From positions 1 through 42,910 of the forward strand of contig CALMJY010000274.1 of the NCBI GenBank assembly GCA_937864815.1: 42,910 nucleotides of DNA, read 5' to 3'. The translations under genes and the position numbers were made by a program. The notes beneath the pieces are model-generated. The model did no database searches. It was not told the DNA's origin and saw only the letters and a list, made by a program, of their open reading frames with translations. Of this stretch, positions 20,411 to 28,945 are shown in pieces; within the stretch, counting starts at the first letter, position 1, and every line of letters begins with the position of its first letter. The stretch comes from an uncultured Bacteroidota bacterium (GTDB lineage Bacteria; Bacteroidota; Bacteroidia; Bacteroidales; VadinHA17).

Positions 20411-20570
20411 TCAACCCCCCAAAAGGGCATAGCCATCAAGCTAAGACTGTAATTAGAAGAGGGAATGCGAAAAAAGTTTCCCCTCCTTCAAAAGGAGGGG
20501 AAACTTTTACTATCCCTCAACTTCAACAGAAAAAGTTTTAAGTTAACGCCTATGCCCCCAGGGGTGGCTT
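20411..20570. repeat. MITE-like compound inverted repeat
   Basis: GGGCATAGCC at 20425-20434 and GGCGTTA-side CTATGCCC at 20550-20557 are inverted ends; read inwards, about 17 of the first 25 bases match. Nested inside is a perfect 15-bp stem (AAAAGTTTCCCCTCC at 20472-20486, complement at 20494-20508, loop TTCAAAA). There is no ORF. The design looks like a miniature inverted-repeat element; no target duplication was recognised. The inner hairpin could also end transcripts in either direction. Confidence 0.5.
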
Positions 20571-20662
20571 TCAAATCCACTGTTTTTCAATAAGTGCCGC
20601 TGTTGCGGCATTTAAGGGTGATTTTTCGCTTCATTTTTGTATATTTCAGAAAAAATCCGGAA

Positions 20663-21442
20663 GTGAAAAAAATTACAGTTTCATTTGTGGGTGCAGGCAG
20701 GGTTGGTTCTGCTTTGTGCCGTGAGCTTTTCACTAAAGGTCTTGTTATTGATACTGTTATATCAACCTCCGAAACAAAAGGTATCCTGCTGGCAAATGAA
20801 TGTAAAGCCACCTGGACAAAAAAACCGGCTATTCCGGATTCAACCGATCTTGTAATTATAGCAGTGCCTGACAGCAAGCTTAAAAGAGTACTTTCAGACC
20901 TCAGGTGCAGGCCAGGTACTATAGTGGCTCATACAGCCGGTAGTATTGGCTTGGAAGTATTCCCTGCCGGAATAACTAAGAAAGGAGTTATTTACCCTCT
21001 CCAGACGTTTTCATACAAACGCGGAATAAATTTCAGCGAATTAACGGTTTTTATTGAATCATCGGACAGTGAAACAGCTTCCATTCTCACCTATGTTGCT
21101 GATACATTAGGATGCAGGGTCAGTTATGCTGAAACAGAGCAGCGCCGTTTACTCCACCTGGCAGCTGTATTTGCCTGCAATTTCACAAATCATATGATGA
21201 CAATAGGGAAGGAGCTGGCAAACAATTCGGGTTATTCCTTTGATGAGCTTAAACCTCTTCTGCAGGAAACCTTTCTCAAAGCATTTGAATCAGGTCCTGA
21301 AAATTCTCAGACAGGACCTGCAGTGAGGAATGACAAAAACACTATCAGGAAACATTTGGAATTATTATCTTTCGACCACGATTTGCAGAAGATCTACAGA
21401 GATATCTCCAAATCTATTTTGAAATATCACAACAAAAAGTAA
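20663..21442 (+). CDS. DUF2520 protein with Rossmann NAD(P)-binding domain
   Basis: The product (259 residues from the GTG at 20663) opens with a dinucleotide-binding fold, KKITVSFVGAGRVGSAL, containing GxGxxG. It continues with DLVIIAVPDSKLKRVLSDL and a helical C-terminal domain (RRLLHLAAVFACNFTNHMM) that matches DUF2520, a relative of F420-dependent and 6-phosphogluconate-type dehydrogenases. Substrate and reaction are unknown. The frame is open back to a GTG at 20594, but those 23 extra residues look non-conserved and lie next to a hairpin, so GTG 20663 is preferred with moderate confidence. It heads an operon with the KdsC-like, UbiA and maf genes; gaps are 3 bp or less. Confidence 0.85.
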   Translation: MKKITVSFVGAGRVGSALCRELFTKGLVIDTVISTSETKGILLANECKATWTKKPAIPDSTDLVIIAVPDSKLKRVLSDLRCRPGTIVAHTAGSIGLEVFPAGITKKGVIYPLQTFSYKRGINFSELTVFIESSDSETASILTYVADTLGCRVSYAETEQRRLLHLAAVFACNFTNHMMTIGKELANNSGYSFDELKPLLQETFLKAFESGPENSQTGPAVRNDKNTIRKHLELLSFDHDLQKIYRDISKSILKYHNKK

Positions 21443-21445
21443 TTA

Positions 21446-21967
21446 ATGACCAATTTTAAAGAGAACCTGATCAAGGTCAAGGCTTTTATTTTTGATATTG
21501 ATGGAGTATTATCGCTGCAGACCATAAACCTGAATTCATTTGGTGTTCCAAACAGAACTGTTAACCTGCGTGACGGTTATGCCCTTCAGTATGCTGTAAA
21601 AAAGGGATATCATATCGGAGTCATTTCAGGGAACAGTTCCAAAGAATATCAGAAGAGGCTTAAACTGCTGGGAATTAAAGATATATATCTTAACAGCCGA
21701 TCTAAAATTGACCACTTTAATGCTTTCCTGAAAAAATATGATCTGCTTAATTCTGAGGTTGTTTTCATGGGTGATGATATTCCTGATTTACCGGTAATGA
21801 AGGTTGCAGGTATTCCTGTTTGCCCTTCTGATGCAGATAGCGAGATAAAGCAGGTTGCTGCTTATATATCGGATAAAAAAGGGGGGGAAGGATGTGTGAG
21901 AGATGTGATAGAACAGGTTTTAAGGCTTCACGACAAATGGATGGATTCAGATGCTTATAGCTGGTAA
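21446..21967 (+). CDS. KdsC-like HAD phosphatase
   Basis: This 173-residue C0-type HAD hydrolase has FIFDIDGVLS (nucleophile Asp17, acid/base Asp19), motif II ISGNSS, and motif IV MGDDIPDLPVM (Asp110, Asp111, Asp114), then the KdsC-type tail CPSDADSEIKQVAAYISDKK. KdsC removes the phosphate from 3-deoxy-manno-octulosonate 8-phosphate in lipid A/KDO synthesis, and the enzyme is a tetramer. No other KDO genes are present, so the substrate could be another sugar phosphate acid. It starts 3 bp after the DUF2520 gene and ends 3 bp before the UbiA gene. Confidence 0.88.
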   Translation: MTNFKENLIKVKAFIFDIDGVLSLQTINLNSFGVPNRTVNLRDGYALQYAVKKGYHIGVISGNSSKEYQKRLKLLGIKDIYLNSRSKIDHFNAFLKKYDLLNSEVVFMGDDIPDLPVMKVAGIPVCPSDADSEIKQVAAYISDKKGGEGCVRDVIEQVLRLHDKWMDSDAYSW

Positions 21968-21970
21968 TTT

Positions 21971-22954
21971 ATGAAATCATTTCTGACTCTTATCAGGTGG
22001 CAAAATCTGGCGATAGTTATTCTTACTATGGTTTTGATGCGCTATGCTGTAATTGAACCTGTAATAGGCAAAATCGGGATAATTCTACAGCAGGGCTCAG
22101 GTAATGAAATTCCTGTAACCCTGCAGTTTTCACTATTTTCCTTCATCCTTCTTGTCGCTGCCACTGTATTCATTACAGCCGGAGGCTATGTTATTAATGA
22201 CTATTTTGACATAAAAACAGACCTGATTAACAAGGGAAAGGTAATTGTTGGTACCAGAATCGAAAGAAGGCAGGCCATGATGCTGCATAATATTTTCAAC
22301 CTTGCAGGAGTTTTATTAGGATTCTATGTCTCTTGGCGCTCAGGTTATTTAATGACTGGTATCATGTTCCTTATTGTTTCGGGTCTGCTTTATTTTTATT
22401 CTGCCAGTTATAAGCGGCAATTTCTTATCGGTAATATTATTATTGCGATTCTTACAGCTCTTGTTCCGATGATTGTAGGATTTTATGAGTGGTCGGCACT
22501 CTACAGATCATATTCGGTAACTGCAATAAGGATTCCTGATTTTGATTTTATCTTCTATTGGGTTGGAGGTTTTGCTCTTTTTGCTTTTATTACGACACTT
22601 ACAAGAGAGATCATTAAAGATATTGAGGATTACGAAGGTGACATTGCCTATGGAAGGAATACATTACCGGTTATTGCCGGAATAATAACATCGAAGGTAA
22701 TCACATCAGTTTTGATTGTCATTACAATTGCATTACTATACCTTGTATGGTATTTTTTCCTTTTTGATAAATATACGCTGATTTATATTTCTGCATTTTT
22801 AGTTATTCCTCTGATTATTGTAATAGTAACAGTATTCAGAAGCACAGACAGAAAGCAGATGCACAGTGCAAGCAGGATGATGAAGATTGTAATGCTTGCG
22901 GGTATTTTGTATTCGTTGGTTGTTGAAGGGCTGCTTTCCTGGAATCTTTTATGA
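21971..22954 (+). CDS. UbiA-family prenyltransferase
   Basis: The 327-residue integral membrane protein has about eight or nine hydrophobic segments and the two Asp-rich motifs of the UbiA superfamily: NDYFDIKTD (residues 76-84) and DIEDYEGD (217-224), which bind the Mg2+-diphosphate of the prenyl donor. Databases often name such Bacteroidota proteins after the archaeal digeranylgeranylglyceryl phosphate synthase. The real acceptor is unknown, and neither menaquinone nor heme O genes lie nearby. Its stop codon overlaps the maf start (ATGA, 22951-22954), so the two are translationally coupled. Confidence 0.9.
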   Translation: MKSFLTLIRWQNLAIVILTMVLMRYAVIEPVIGKIGIILQQGSGNEIPVTLQFSLFSFILLVAATVFITAGGYVINDYFDIKTDLINKGKVIVGTRIERRQAMMLHNIFNLAGVLLGFYVSWRSGYLMTGIMFLIVSGLLYFYSASYKRQFLIGNIIIAILTALVPMIVGFYEWSALYRSYSVTAIRIPDFDFIFYWVGGFALFAFITTLTREIIKDIEDYEGDIAYGRNTLPVIAGIITSKVITSVLIVITIALLYLVWYFFLFDKYTLIYISAFLVIPLIIVIVTVFRSTDRKQMHSASRMMKIVMLAGILYSLVVEGLLSWNLL

Positions 22955-23544
22955 ATATGCTGATCGACAGTCTTAGAAAATACAGGGTCATACTTGCATC
23001 AAGGTCATTGCGCCGGCAGCAACTTTTGAGGGAATTGGGCATTGACTTTGAAATTGTGATCATGGACTTTGATGAATCATTCCCTGGCGGACTTGACGGA
23101 ATTGAAATCGCCCGTCTCGTTGCCGGAAAAAAAGCCGATTCTTTCAGAGAGGTGATTAAAGAAAATGAGATAATCATAACTGCCGATACAATTGTCTGGT
23201 GCAGAGGAAAGGTCCTTGGGAAACCATCCAGTACCGACGAGGCTGCCTTTATGCTCAGTGAGATTTCCGGAACCACTCACGAGGTTATTACTGGTGTTTC
23301 AATCATGTTGTATGACCGGAAAGTGGTTTTTACTGAGTCTACAAAAGTTACTTTTGAGGAGATGTCCGCCAGTGAGATTCGTTATTATGTCGAGAAATAT
23401 GCACCGTTTGACAAGGCAGGAGCTTATGGTATCCAGGAATGGATCGGACTGACTGCATGCAGCCATATTGACGGATCCTACTTTAATGTCGTAGGATTAC
23501 CTGTACAACGCTTATATGCAGAATTAAAAAAACTTATGCAATAA
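22951..23544 (+). CDS. maf: Maf-family nucleotide pyrophosphatase
   Basis: The 197-residue protein has the Maf/Ham1 fold signature: VILASRSLRRQQLLRELGID at the N-terminus, TADTIVWCRGKVLGKP with the catalytic Asp, GTTHEVITGVSI, and FDKAGAYGIQEWIG near the end. Members of the YhdE-like branch hydrolyse dTTP, UTP or modified pyrimidine triphosphates and limit their incorporation. It overlaps the UbiA gene by 4 bp and is followed 10 bp later by the S46 peptidase. Confidence 0.94.
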   Translation: MNMLIDSLRKYRVILASRSLRRQQLLRELGIDFEIVIMDFDESFPGGLDGIEIARLVAGKKADSFREVIKENEIIITADTIVWCRGKVLGKPSSTDEAAFMLSEISGTTHEVITGVSIMLYDRKVVFTESTKVTFEEMSASEIRYYVEKYAPFDKAGAYGIQEWIGLTACSHIDGSYFNVVGLPVQRLYAELKKLMQ

Positions 23545-23554
23545 TACATTGATA

Positions 23555-25723
23555 ATGAAGAAAATATGCTTATTATTAAGTGTAGTATATACACTTATTT
23601 TCACTCCGGTTCTCAGAGCTGATGAAGGGATGTGGATCCCGATACTGATTGAGAAATATAATATTAAACTAATGCAGGAGAAGGGTTTTAAGCTCTCTGC
23701 CGAGGATATTTACAGTGTTAATAAAGCAAGTATGAAAGATGCCATTGTACATTTTGGAGGTGGCTGCACCGGAGAGCTTATATCGAATGATGGTTTGCTT
23801 ATAACAAATCATCATTGCGGTTATGGTCAGATACAAAAGCATTCTTCTGTTGAAAAGGACTACCTGACCAATGGCTTCTGGGCTATGTCGGCCAGGGAGG
23901 AACTGCCGAATCCCGGACTGACTGTCACTTTCCTGAAGCGTATGGAAGATGTGACTGATAAAGTACTTAAAGGGGTTAGTGAAAACCTGAGTGCATCTGA
24001 ACGGGAGAGCGCAATTGAAGCGAATATCTCGATCATTACAAAAGAAGCTGTTGCGGGTACAGGTTATGTTGCAGCGGTTAAGCCATTTTATATGGGCAAA
24101 CAGTATTTTCTCTTTGTAAATGAAGTATTCAGGGATGTAAGACTTGTAGGAGCTCCTCCGTCAGCAATTGGTAAATTTGGTGGCGAGACCGACAACTGGG
24201 TATGGCCACGTCATACTGGTGATTTTTCTCTCTTCAGAATTTATGCAGGGAAGGACAATAAACCTGCAGATTATTCTGCAGATAATATCCCGTACAAGCC
24301 GGCTTATTTCTTCCCGGTGTCAGTAAAAGGTGTTAACGAGGGCGATTTTACCATGGTATTCGGATATCCCGGAACCACCTCAAAATATGTCCCTTCGTAT
24401 CATATAGATATGGTAAAAAACTATCTGAATCCCAGGATGATTGAGATCAGAGGCAGAAAGATTGAAATTATGGAGGAGGCGATGAATACCGATCCCCTTT
24501 TACGGTTACAGTATTCAGCTAAAAAATCAAGTCTGGCCAATGCCTGGAAAAAATGGATTGGTGAAAGCCAGGGACTTGAAAGGATGGGAACTATTGAGAT
24601 TAAAAGAACCTATGAAGAGAACCTGACTCAATGGATCAAAAACGACAATTCACGGTCAGAGAAGTACGGATATATTCTTCCAGGGTATAAAGAACTCTAT
24701 GGAAAGTTCCGGGAGTACAACCTCGTTAACAATTTTACCAATGAGGTATTTTTCAACTACGGTGCCGAAGCAATTGGATTTGCAAGGAATATCAAAACCC
24801 TGGAGGAACTCATTAAGAACAAAGATGATGAGGATAAGATAAATATGGCCAAAATAAATCTACAGGCATTTGCCTCCGGGTTCTATAAAAATTATGATGT
24901 GGAGACCGATAAGAAGCTTTTTGTTGCTGTCATGACTCTCTACAATAAAAATCTGGACGAAAAGTGGCAGGCGCCCGAGTTTATTAAATTGAAGAATTCA
25001 TGCAATGGTGATTTTGCAAAAATTGTTGATGAACTATACCGTAAGACAATTTTTGCTGATGAGGATAAATTCAAATATTTTGTTTCAGCAATGAATTGGA
25101 GTTCAGTCACAAAACTGCATAAAGATCCGTTTTACCAGCTTGCCACCGGAGTGACTGATTTCCTCGCTGAGAATGTAAGGCCTGATTTGCAGGCTCTTAA
25201 CAGTGAGCTGCAGCAGCTGAATACCAATTATATGACGGTTCAGTTGGAATATGCCAGTGATAAGGTATTTTACCCTGATGCAAATTCAACACTGCGTGTG
25301 GCATATGGCAACGTTAAAGGATATTACTCGAAGGATGCAGTATATTATTCTCATTATACCACACTTAAAGGGATAATTGAGAAGGATAATCCGGAGATTT
25401 ATGATTATGATGTACCTGATAAGCTGAAGGAGCTATACAGGAATAAAGATTATGGAATATATACTCATAACGGAGAGGTTCCTGTTTGTTTTATCGCAAC
25501 CAATCATACAACCGGAGGAAATTCTGGTAGTCCCGTTCTTAATGCTGAAGGGCAACTTATCGGGATCAACTTCGACAGGGCATGGGAAGGTGTTGCAAGC
25601 GACCTTGCCTATAACCCGGATCAGAGCCGTAACATTAGCCTTGATATCCGCTATGCATTGTTCATAATAGATAAATTTGCCGGTGCAGGGTACCTGCTTA
25701 ATGAAATGAAAATTGTGGAGTAA
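23555..25723 (+). CDS. S46 dipeptidyl-peptidase, predicted DPP11-like (Asp/Glu specific)
   Basis: The 722-residue exported protease has a signal peptide (MKKICLLLSVVYTLIFTPVL, then RADEGMW) and the chymotrypsin-like catalytic set of family S46: His87 (LITNHHCG), a likely Asp223 (TGDFS) and Ser657 (TGGNSGSP). Arg675, eighteen residues after the serine (INFDRAW), matches Arg673 of Porphyromonas DPP11, which selects acidic residues at P1; DPP7 enzymes have Gly there. It releases dipeptides from oligopeptide N-termini in the periplasm for amino-acid fermentation. A TTG six bases upstream is also in frame, but the ATG gives a normal signal. It converges with the DUF5916 gene, 14 bp away. Confidence 0.92.
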   Translation: MKKICLLLSVVYTLIFTPVLRADEGMWIPILIEKYNIKLMQEKGFKLSAEDIYSVNKASMKDAIVHFGGGCTGELISNDGLLITNHHCGYGQIQKHSSVEKDYLTNGFWAMSAREELPNPGLTVTFLKRMEDVTDKVLKGVSENLSASERESAIEANISIITKEAVAGTGYVAAVKPFYMGKQYFLFVNEVFRDVRLVGAPPSAIGKFGGETDNWVWPRHTGDFSLFRIYAGKDNKPADYSADNIPYKPAYFFPVSVKGVNEGDFTMVFGYPGTTSKYVPSYHIDMVKNYLNPRMIEIRGRKIEIMEEAMNTDPLLRLQYSAKKSSLANAWKKWIGESQGLERMGTIEIKRTYEENLTQWIKNDNSRSEKYGYILPGYKELYGKFREYNLVNNFTNEVFFNYGAEAIGFARNIKTLEELIKNKDDEDKINMAKINLQAFASGFYKNYDVETDKKLFVAVMTLYNKNLDEKWQAPEFIKLKNSCNGDFAKIVDELYRKTIFADEDKFKYFVSAMNWSSVTKLHKDPFYQLATGVTDFLAENVRPDLQALNSELQQLNTNYMTVQLEYASDKVFYPDANSTLRVAYGNVKGYYSKDAVYYSHYTTLKGIIEKDNPEIYDYDVPDKLKELYRNKDYGIYTHNGEVPVCFIATNHTTGGNSGSPVLNAEGQLIGINFDRAWEGVASDLAYNPDQSRNISLDIRYALFIIDKFAGAGYLLNEMKIVE

Positions 25724-25737
25724 TACTGCCCTTGGAT

Positions 25738-27891
25738 TCAGAACCTTATTGTATATTTCACCTTAGCCCTCGCTTCGTAGGCCTCTGGCTGGAATCGCTC
25801 AACAGGATCTATAAGAGGCGAATTGAATGTAAGGAAAAGTTCCTTCCCCGGCTTGATGATCCACTGGAATCTCGACTGCCAGCCCAGTGTCTCATTCAGA
25901 TTCTCATACTGTGCGAAGTTATACCAGGCAAGGTTTGGACTGAACATGAAATTCAGGTTTATACGGTAAATCTGAGCTACAAAGCTTCCATCAGGCAGGT
26001 TAACCCATTTTCTGTCGGACTCCACACCTATATATAAAGGTACTGCTACTTTATATCCTGCCTGTATTAGCCAGTCGGTTCTCTTTCCTGAGTAAAATCC
26101 TCCTGAAGCTGCTTTTGTCGAAAGCCAGAAAAGTCTTCTCTTTGCGGAGGTTAACTGTACGCTGTGCCTCCAGAAATTATAGTCATCAGCAACTATTGTA
26201 TAATCGCCAAAGATTTTAAAATCTGTTTCAAGTGATTCAAATATGTATTGTGATCCGAAGGTAATTTTATCGCCGCTCAGGAAAATTAAATCAGAATAGG
26301 TGAGATCGAACTGCGCAGTTTCCAGACCTCCGTTGTGCAGATCTGAAATAAGAATGTATTTGACCCCTGTTTTGACCTGCATAATTGGAGAATTCTTTGG
26401 TCTTGGGCCAAAACCAAACCCTCCGTAAAAGTCACGGATATTCTTTCTGGGTACGAAGCCAAGACCGGCTGTATAGTTTTCTCCGATCTGCAGGTAACCG
26501 ATCCTGAAATTAAAGAAATCATTCGGGTAGCTTATTTCAGTACCGAATGATACATCACGACCATTCAGGCTGTCGGTGAATGATTTCATCCCATAAATAT
26601 TGTATGTGATATTCTTGTTTCCGGCAATTTCCGAACTGGCCAGCCTGAGGTCCATTCCTACAAGAGAATTATCGCTTGAAGACAATGCATTTCCATTGGT
26701 GCCAATAATCCCCAGAGATGATTGTTTTCCAAGGTCTCTTGACAACCTGGCTACTGTATATCCCGGATTATCCCATTCATTGTCATCTTTTACATGAAGC
26801 ATACCGATATTCCATCCATCGGTTTTTCCTGTAAACTTTCCTCCGTATTTAATCTGGACAGGATTTCCCTCAGTATCAAGTCCTATTCTTCTGGAAAAGA
26901 ATGGTATATTGGCAGTATGCTGAGGATTTTCACCGTCTCCGTTTATACCGAAGGTGAAGTAATTTGTGCCGTCAAGAAAGAAATCTCTTTTTTCAGGGAA
27001 GAAGAGGTTGAAACGTGTAAGATTTATCTGTTTTTCATCTACTTCTGTTTGTGCAAAGTCAGTATTAAAAGTCAATGCAGCCTTCAGCGCAGGAGTTATA
27101 TTATAAAAAATATCCCCGCCACCATCAAGCACGGGCTTTCTTTCAGCATCCTGTTTTTTACTGAAACCTCCGGTAATATATGGAACAATGTCGAGTCCTA
27201 TGCCCTGGGTGATATCTGAAATTCCCGAAATCCGTCCGGCATCAGAGATCTGAAACCTGTTGGCATTCAGAGAGGTTAGAGGCCATGTGGATATTTCAGA
27301 ACTCCTCTTTATATACCTTATAATTTTCAGTCCCCAAGTATCATTGTTCTTTTTGAATCCCATGGTCTTAAAAGGTATAATAAGCTCACCTTCCCATCCG
27401 TATTCAGTTATTTTTGCCCTGCCATCCCACAGACCGTCCCATGATTTATTGAACTCTTTTCCATTTTCATTAACAAGAGCATCTCCGATACTTCCTCTTG
27501 GGCCAATCTGGAACCAGTAACCGCTTCTTCCGTCCATGTAGGTATCAAAAATTACCTGTATTCTGTCCTCTTCGCCCAGATCACCATCCCTGCTCAACTC
27601 TTTTGAGGATATGGCTTCAGGATCATCAAAGCATCTCACTCCAACATAGATATTTTGATGGTCGTACAGGAAATAGAACTCTGATTTTTTTGATACGGGC
27701 TCCCCTGAATTGGGTTCTCTCTGGTATAGTTCGTCAATCAGTGGAGCCTGTTTCCAGACATCATCATTTATATATCCGTCAATAACAGGAGCTGTTTCAG
27801 TGAATACTGCTTTAATTCCGGGTTGTGCGTTAAGGCTGAGACAGGAAAATAACAGACTGGAAGTAAGGAAAAAAATAAATCGGCTCATCAT
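25738..27891 (-). CDS. CBM9-like and DUF5916 outer-membrane protein
   Basis: The 717-residue protein has a signal peptide (MSRFIFFLTSSLLFSCLSLNAQ) followed by a CBM9/DOMON-like beta-sandwich (VIDGYINDDVWKQAPLID through YGWEGELIIPFKTMGF). A long DUF5916 region follows, with FNLFFPEKRDFFLDGTNYF and alternating aromatic beta-strands that end in KVKYTIRF. The terminal phenylalanine and strand pattern suggest an outer-membrane barrel. Function is unproven; the N-terminal module may bind sugars or a ligand at the surface. Length is normal for the family. The lone gene runs against the S46 peptidase and shares its direction with the flavodoxin gene 53 bp upstream. Confidence 0.87.
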   Translation of the reverse strand: MMSRFIFFLTSSLLFSCLSLNAQPGIKAVFTETAPVIDGYINDDVWKQAPLIDELYQREPNSGEPVSKKSEFYFLYDHQNIYVGVRCFDDPEAISSKELSRDGDLGEEDRIQVIFDTYMDGRSGYWFQIGPRGSIGDALVNENGKEFNKSWDGLWDGRAKITEYGWEGELIIPFKTMGFKKNNDTWGLKIIRYIKRSSEISTWPLTSLNANRFQISDAGRISGISDITQGIGLDIVPYITGGFSKKQDAERKPVLDGGGDIFYNITPALKAALTFNTDFAQTEVDEKQINLTRFNLFFPEKRDFFLDGTNYFTFGINGDGENPQHTANIPFFSRRIGLDTEGNPVQIKYGGKFTGKTDGWNIGMLHVKDDNEWDNPGYTVARLSRDLGKQSSLGIIGTNGNALSSSDNSLVGMDLRLASSEIAGNKNITYNIYGMKSFTDSLNGRDVSFGTEISYPNDFFNFRIGYLQIGENYTAGLGFVPRKNIRDFYGGFGFGPRPKNSPIMQVKTGVKYILISDLHNGGLETAQFDLTYSDLIFLSGDKITFGSQYIFESLETDFKIFGDYTIVADDYNFWRHSVQLTSAKRRLFWLSTKAASGGFYSGKRTDWLIQAGYKVAVPLYIGVESDRKWVNLPDGSFVAQIYRINLNFMFSPNLAWYNFAQYENLNETLGWQSRFQWIIKPGKELFLTFNSPLIDPVERFQPEAYEARAKVKYTIRF

Positions 27892-27944
27892 TAACTAATA
27901 AGCCTGCAAAATATATATTTTCCAGAGCAAATGGGATTTCTGAA

Positions 27945-28460
27945 TCATAAAATATGTGAAAGGGATTCACTCCATCTGATTATTTCATTCCTGTTTATAT
28001 GGTCACCCTCTTTCCAGACGCCGGCTGCCACACTTATGCGGAATTTGATTTTGTCACTTAAGGATGGCAGTCTCTTTATCTCAAGTTTTCCTGCAAACAG
28101 ACCTTCACTTACAGGTTTTACAATTTCCCGCACAGGTATCATAAAATCAGAAACAAACTGAAGATATTTTTCATTGTTTTTCATGGCCATTGTCATACAG
28201 ACAAGATATGCTGCAAAGGGTTTTTCAGATAATTGTTCTCTGAAAGATTCAAGAAAATCAAATGCTTCAGGAAGCCATCTTCCTGAATGTATTGCACTCC
28301 CTGCAATTACAGCGTCATAGGAAGAAATTTCTTTTACCTCATTAATGGGTATTAAATCAGTTTTAAACCCGCGTGATTCAAGATCTGATGATATGAATCC
28401 TGCTATTGTTTCAGCCGATCCTGTATAAGAGGCGTATGTAATAAGAATGTTTTTCGGCAT
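27945..28460 (-). CDS. Flavodoxin-domain protein (HemG-like)
   Basis: This 171-residue protein has an FMN-binding flavodoxin fold: ILITYASYTGSAETIAGFI contacts the phosphate, and YDAVIAGSAIHSGRWLPEA supplies the second FMN loop. The latter motif resembles the menaquinone-dependent protoporphyrinogen oxidase HemG and related flavodoxin-like proteins more than the short electron-carrier flavodoxins. No membrane segment is evident. It might reduce or oxidise a partner; heme genes are not nearby. A truncated YdhG-like ORF lies 26 bp upstream on the same strand and may be co-transcribed. Confidence 0.85.
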   Translation of the reverse strand: MPKNILITYASYTGSAETIAGFISSDLESRGFKTDLIPINEVKEISSYDAVIAGSAIHSGRWLPEAFDFLESFREQLSEKPFAAYLVCMTMAMKNNEKYLQFVSDFMIPVREIVKPVSEGLFAGKLEIKRLPSLSDKIKFRISVAAGVWKEGDHINRNEIIRWSESLSHIL

Positions 28461-28486
28461 CTGCTGATATTTTCGGATTATACATC

Positions 28487-28666
28487 CTAATTAACATACG
28501 AAGACAAAAAAAGTTTTCGTTTATCAGGAAATTTCAGCGTTTTTTTGATCTTCTTTTTAACAAGTGATCTTATCTTCAGAAGCCTTTCCCTAATATCTTC
28601 AGGATAGTTCAGAATGTATTGCTCAAAATCTGATGGATTATTGGTTATCATAACAGTGCTTTTCAT
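28487..28666 (-). pseudogene. Truncated DUF1801/YdhG-like ORF (59 codons)
   Basis: An ATG at 28666 with a fair ribosome site (AAAGGA) opens a 59-residue frame. SDFEQYILNYPEDIRERLLK followed by IRSLVKKKI resembles the first helices of DUF1801 (YdhG/iron-chaperone-like) proteins, normally about 110-150 residues. The family continuation with its glycine-containing core (E-x-I-x-Y-x-x-P) is missing; a Lys-rich tail ends in LFLSSYVN. No missing part was found in another frame before the flavodoxin gene, so a 3' deletion is likely. It could still be a genuine small gene co-expressed with the flavodoxin. Confidence 0.5.
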
Positions 28667-28720
28667 AGTTATCCTTTATTATTGCAAGGCATCTTTACCT
28701 GTATTATTCATGGACTACGG

Positions 28721-28830
28721 CCTCACCCCCTTGGTCCCCCTCTCCCGATGTGAGAGGGGGATGACTTCCAGAGCCACATCCATCCTGGAATTAAGCCCCT
28801 CCCACCTCGGGGGAGGGGTTTGGGGAGAGG
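28721..28830. repeat. Compound C/G-rich palindromic intergenic repeat
   Basis: Two hairpins lie in tandem: CCCCCTCTC/GAGAGGGGG (28736-28744 and 28752-28760) and CCCCTCCC/GGGAGGGG (28796-28803 and 28811-28818). The outer ends CCTCACCCCCTTGG and GGTTTGGGGAGAGG are loosely complementary. Such elements resemble dispersed intergenic palindromes of Bacteroidota. The surrounding gap (28667-28945) holds no other recognisable gene; a 97-codon frame across it is only repeat translation. Confidence 0.6.
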
Positions 28831-28945
28831 TCGACTGGGTCAGGAGTAAAAAGCGTAATAAATACATTTATGAATTAATCAAGTTTATTTCATATTCAAT
28901 ACATTAAAAATAAAAAAAATCCTAAATTCACACGAAATCATAAGG

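Noticed and set aside
26794-27219. 141-codon plus-strand frame opposite the DUF5916 gene
   Set aside because: Low-quality antisense translation; the minus-strand protein has clear domain signatures.
28614-28907. 97-codon plus-strand open frame
   Set aside because: It translates the palindromic repeat and lies opposite the YdhG-like frame; no recognisable protein pattern.
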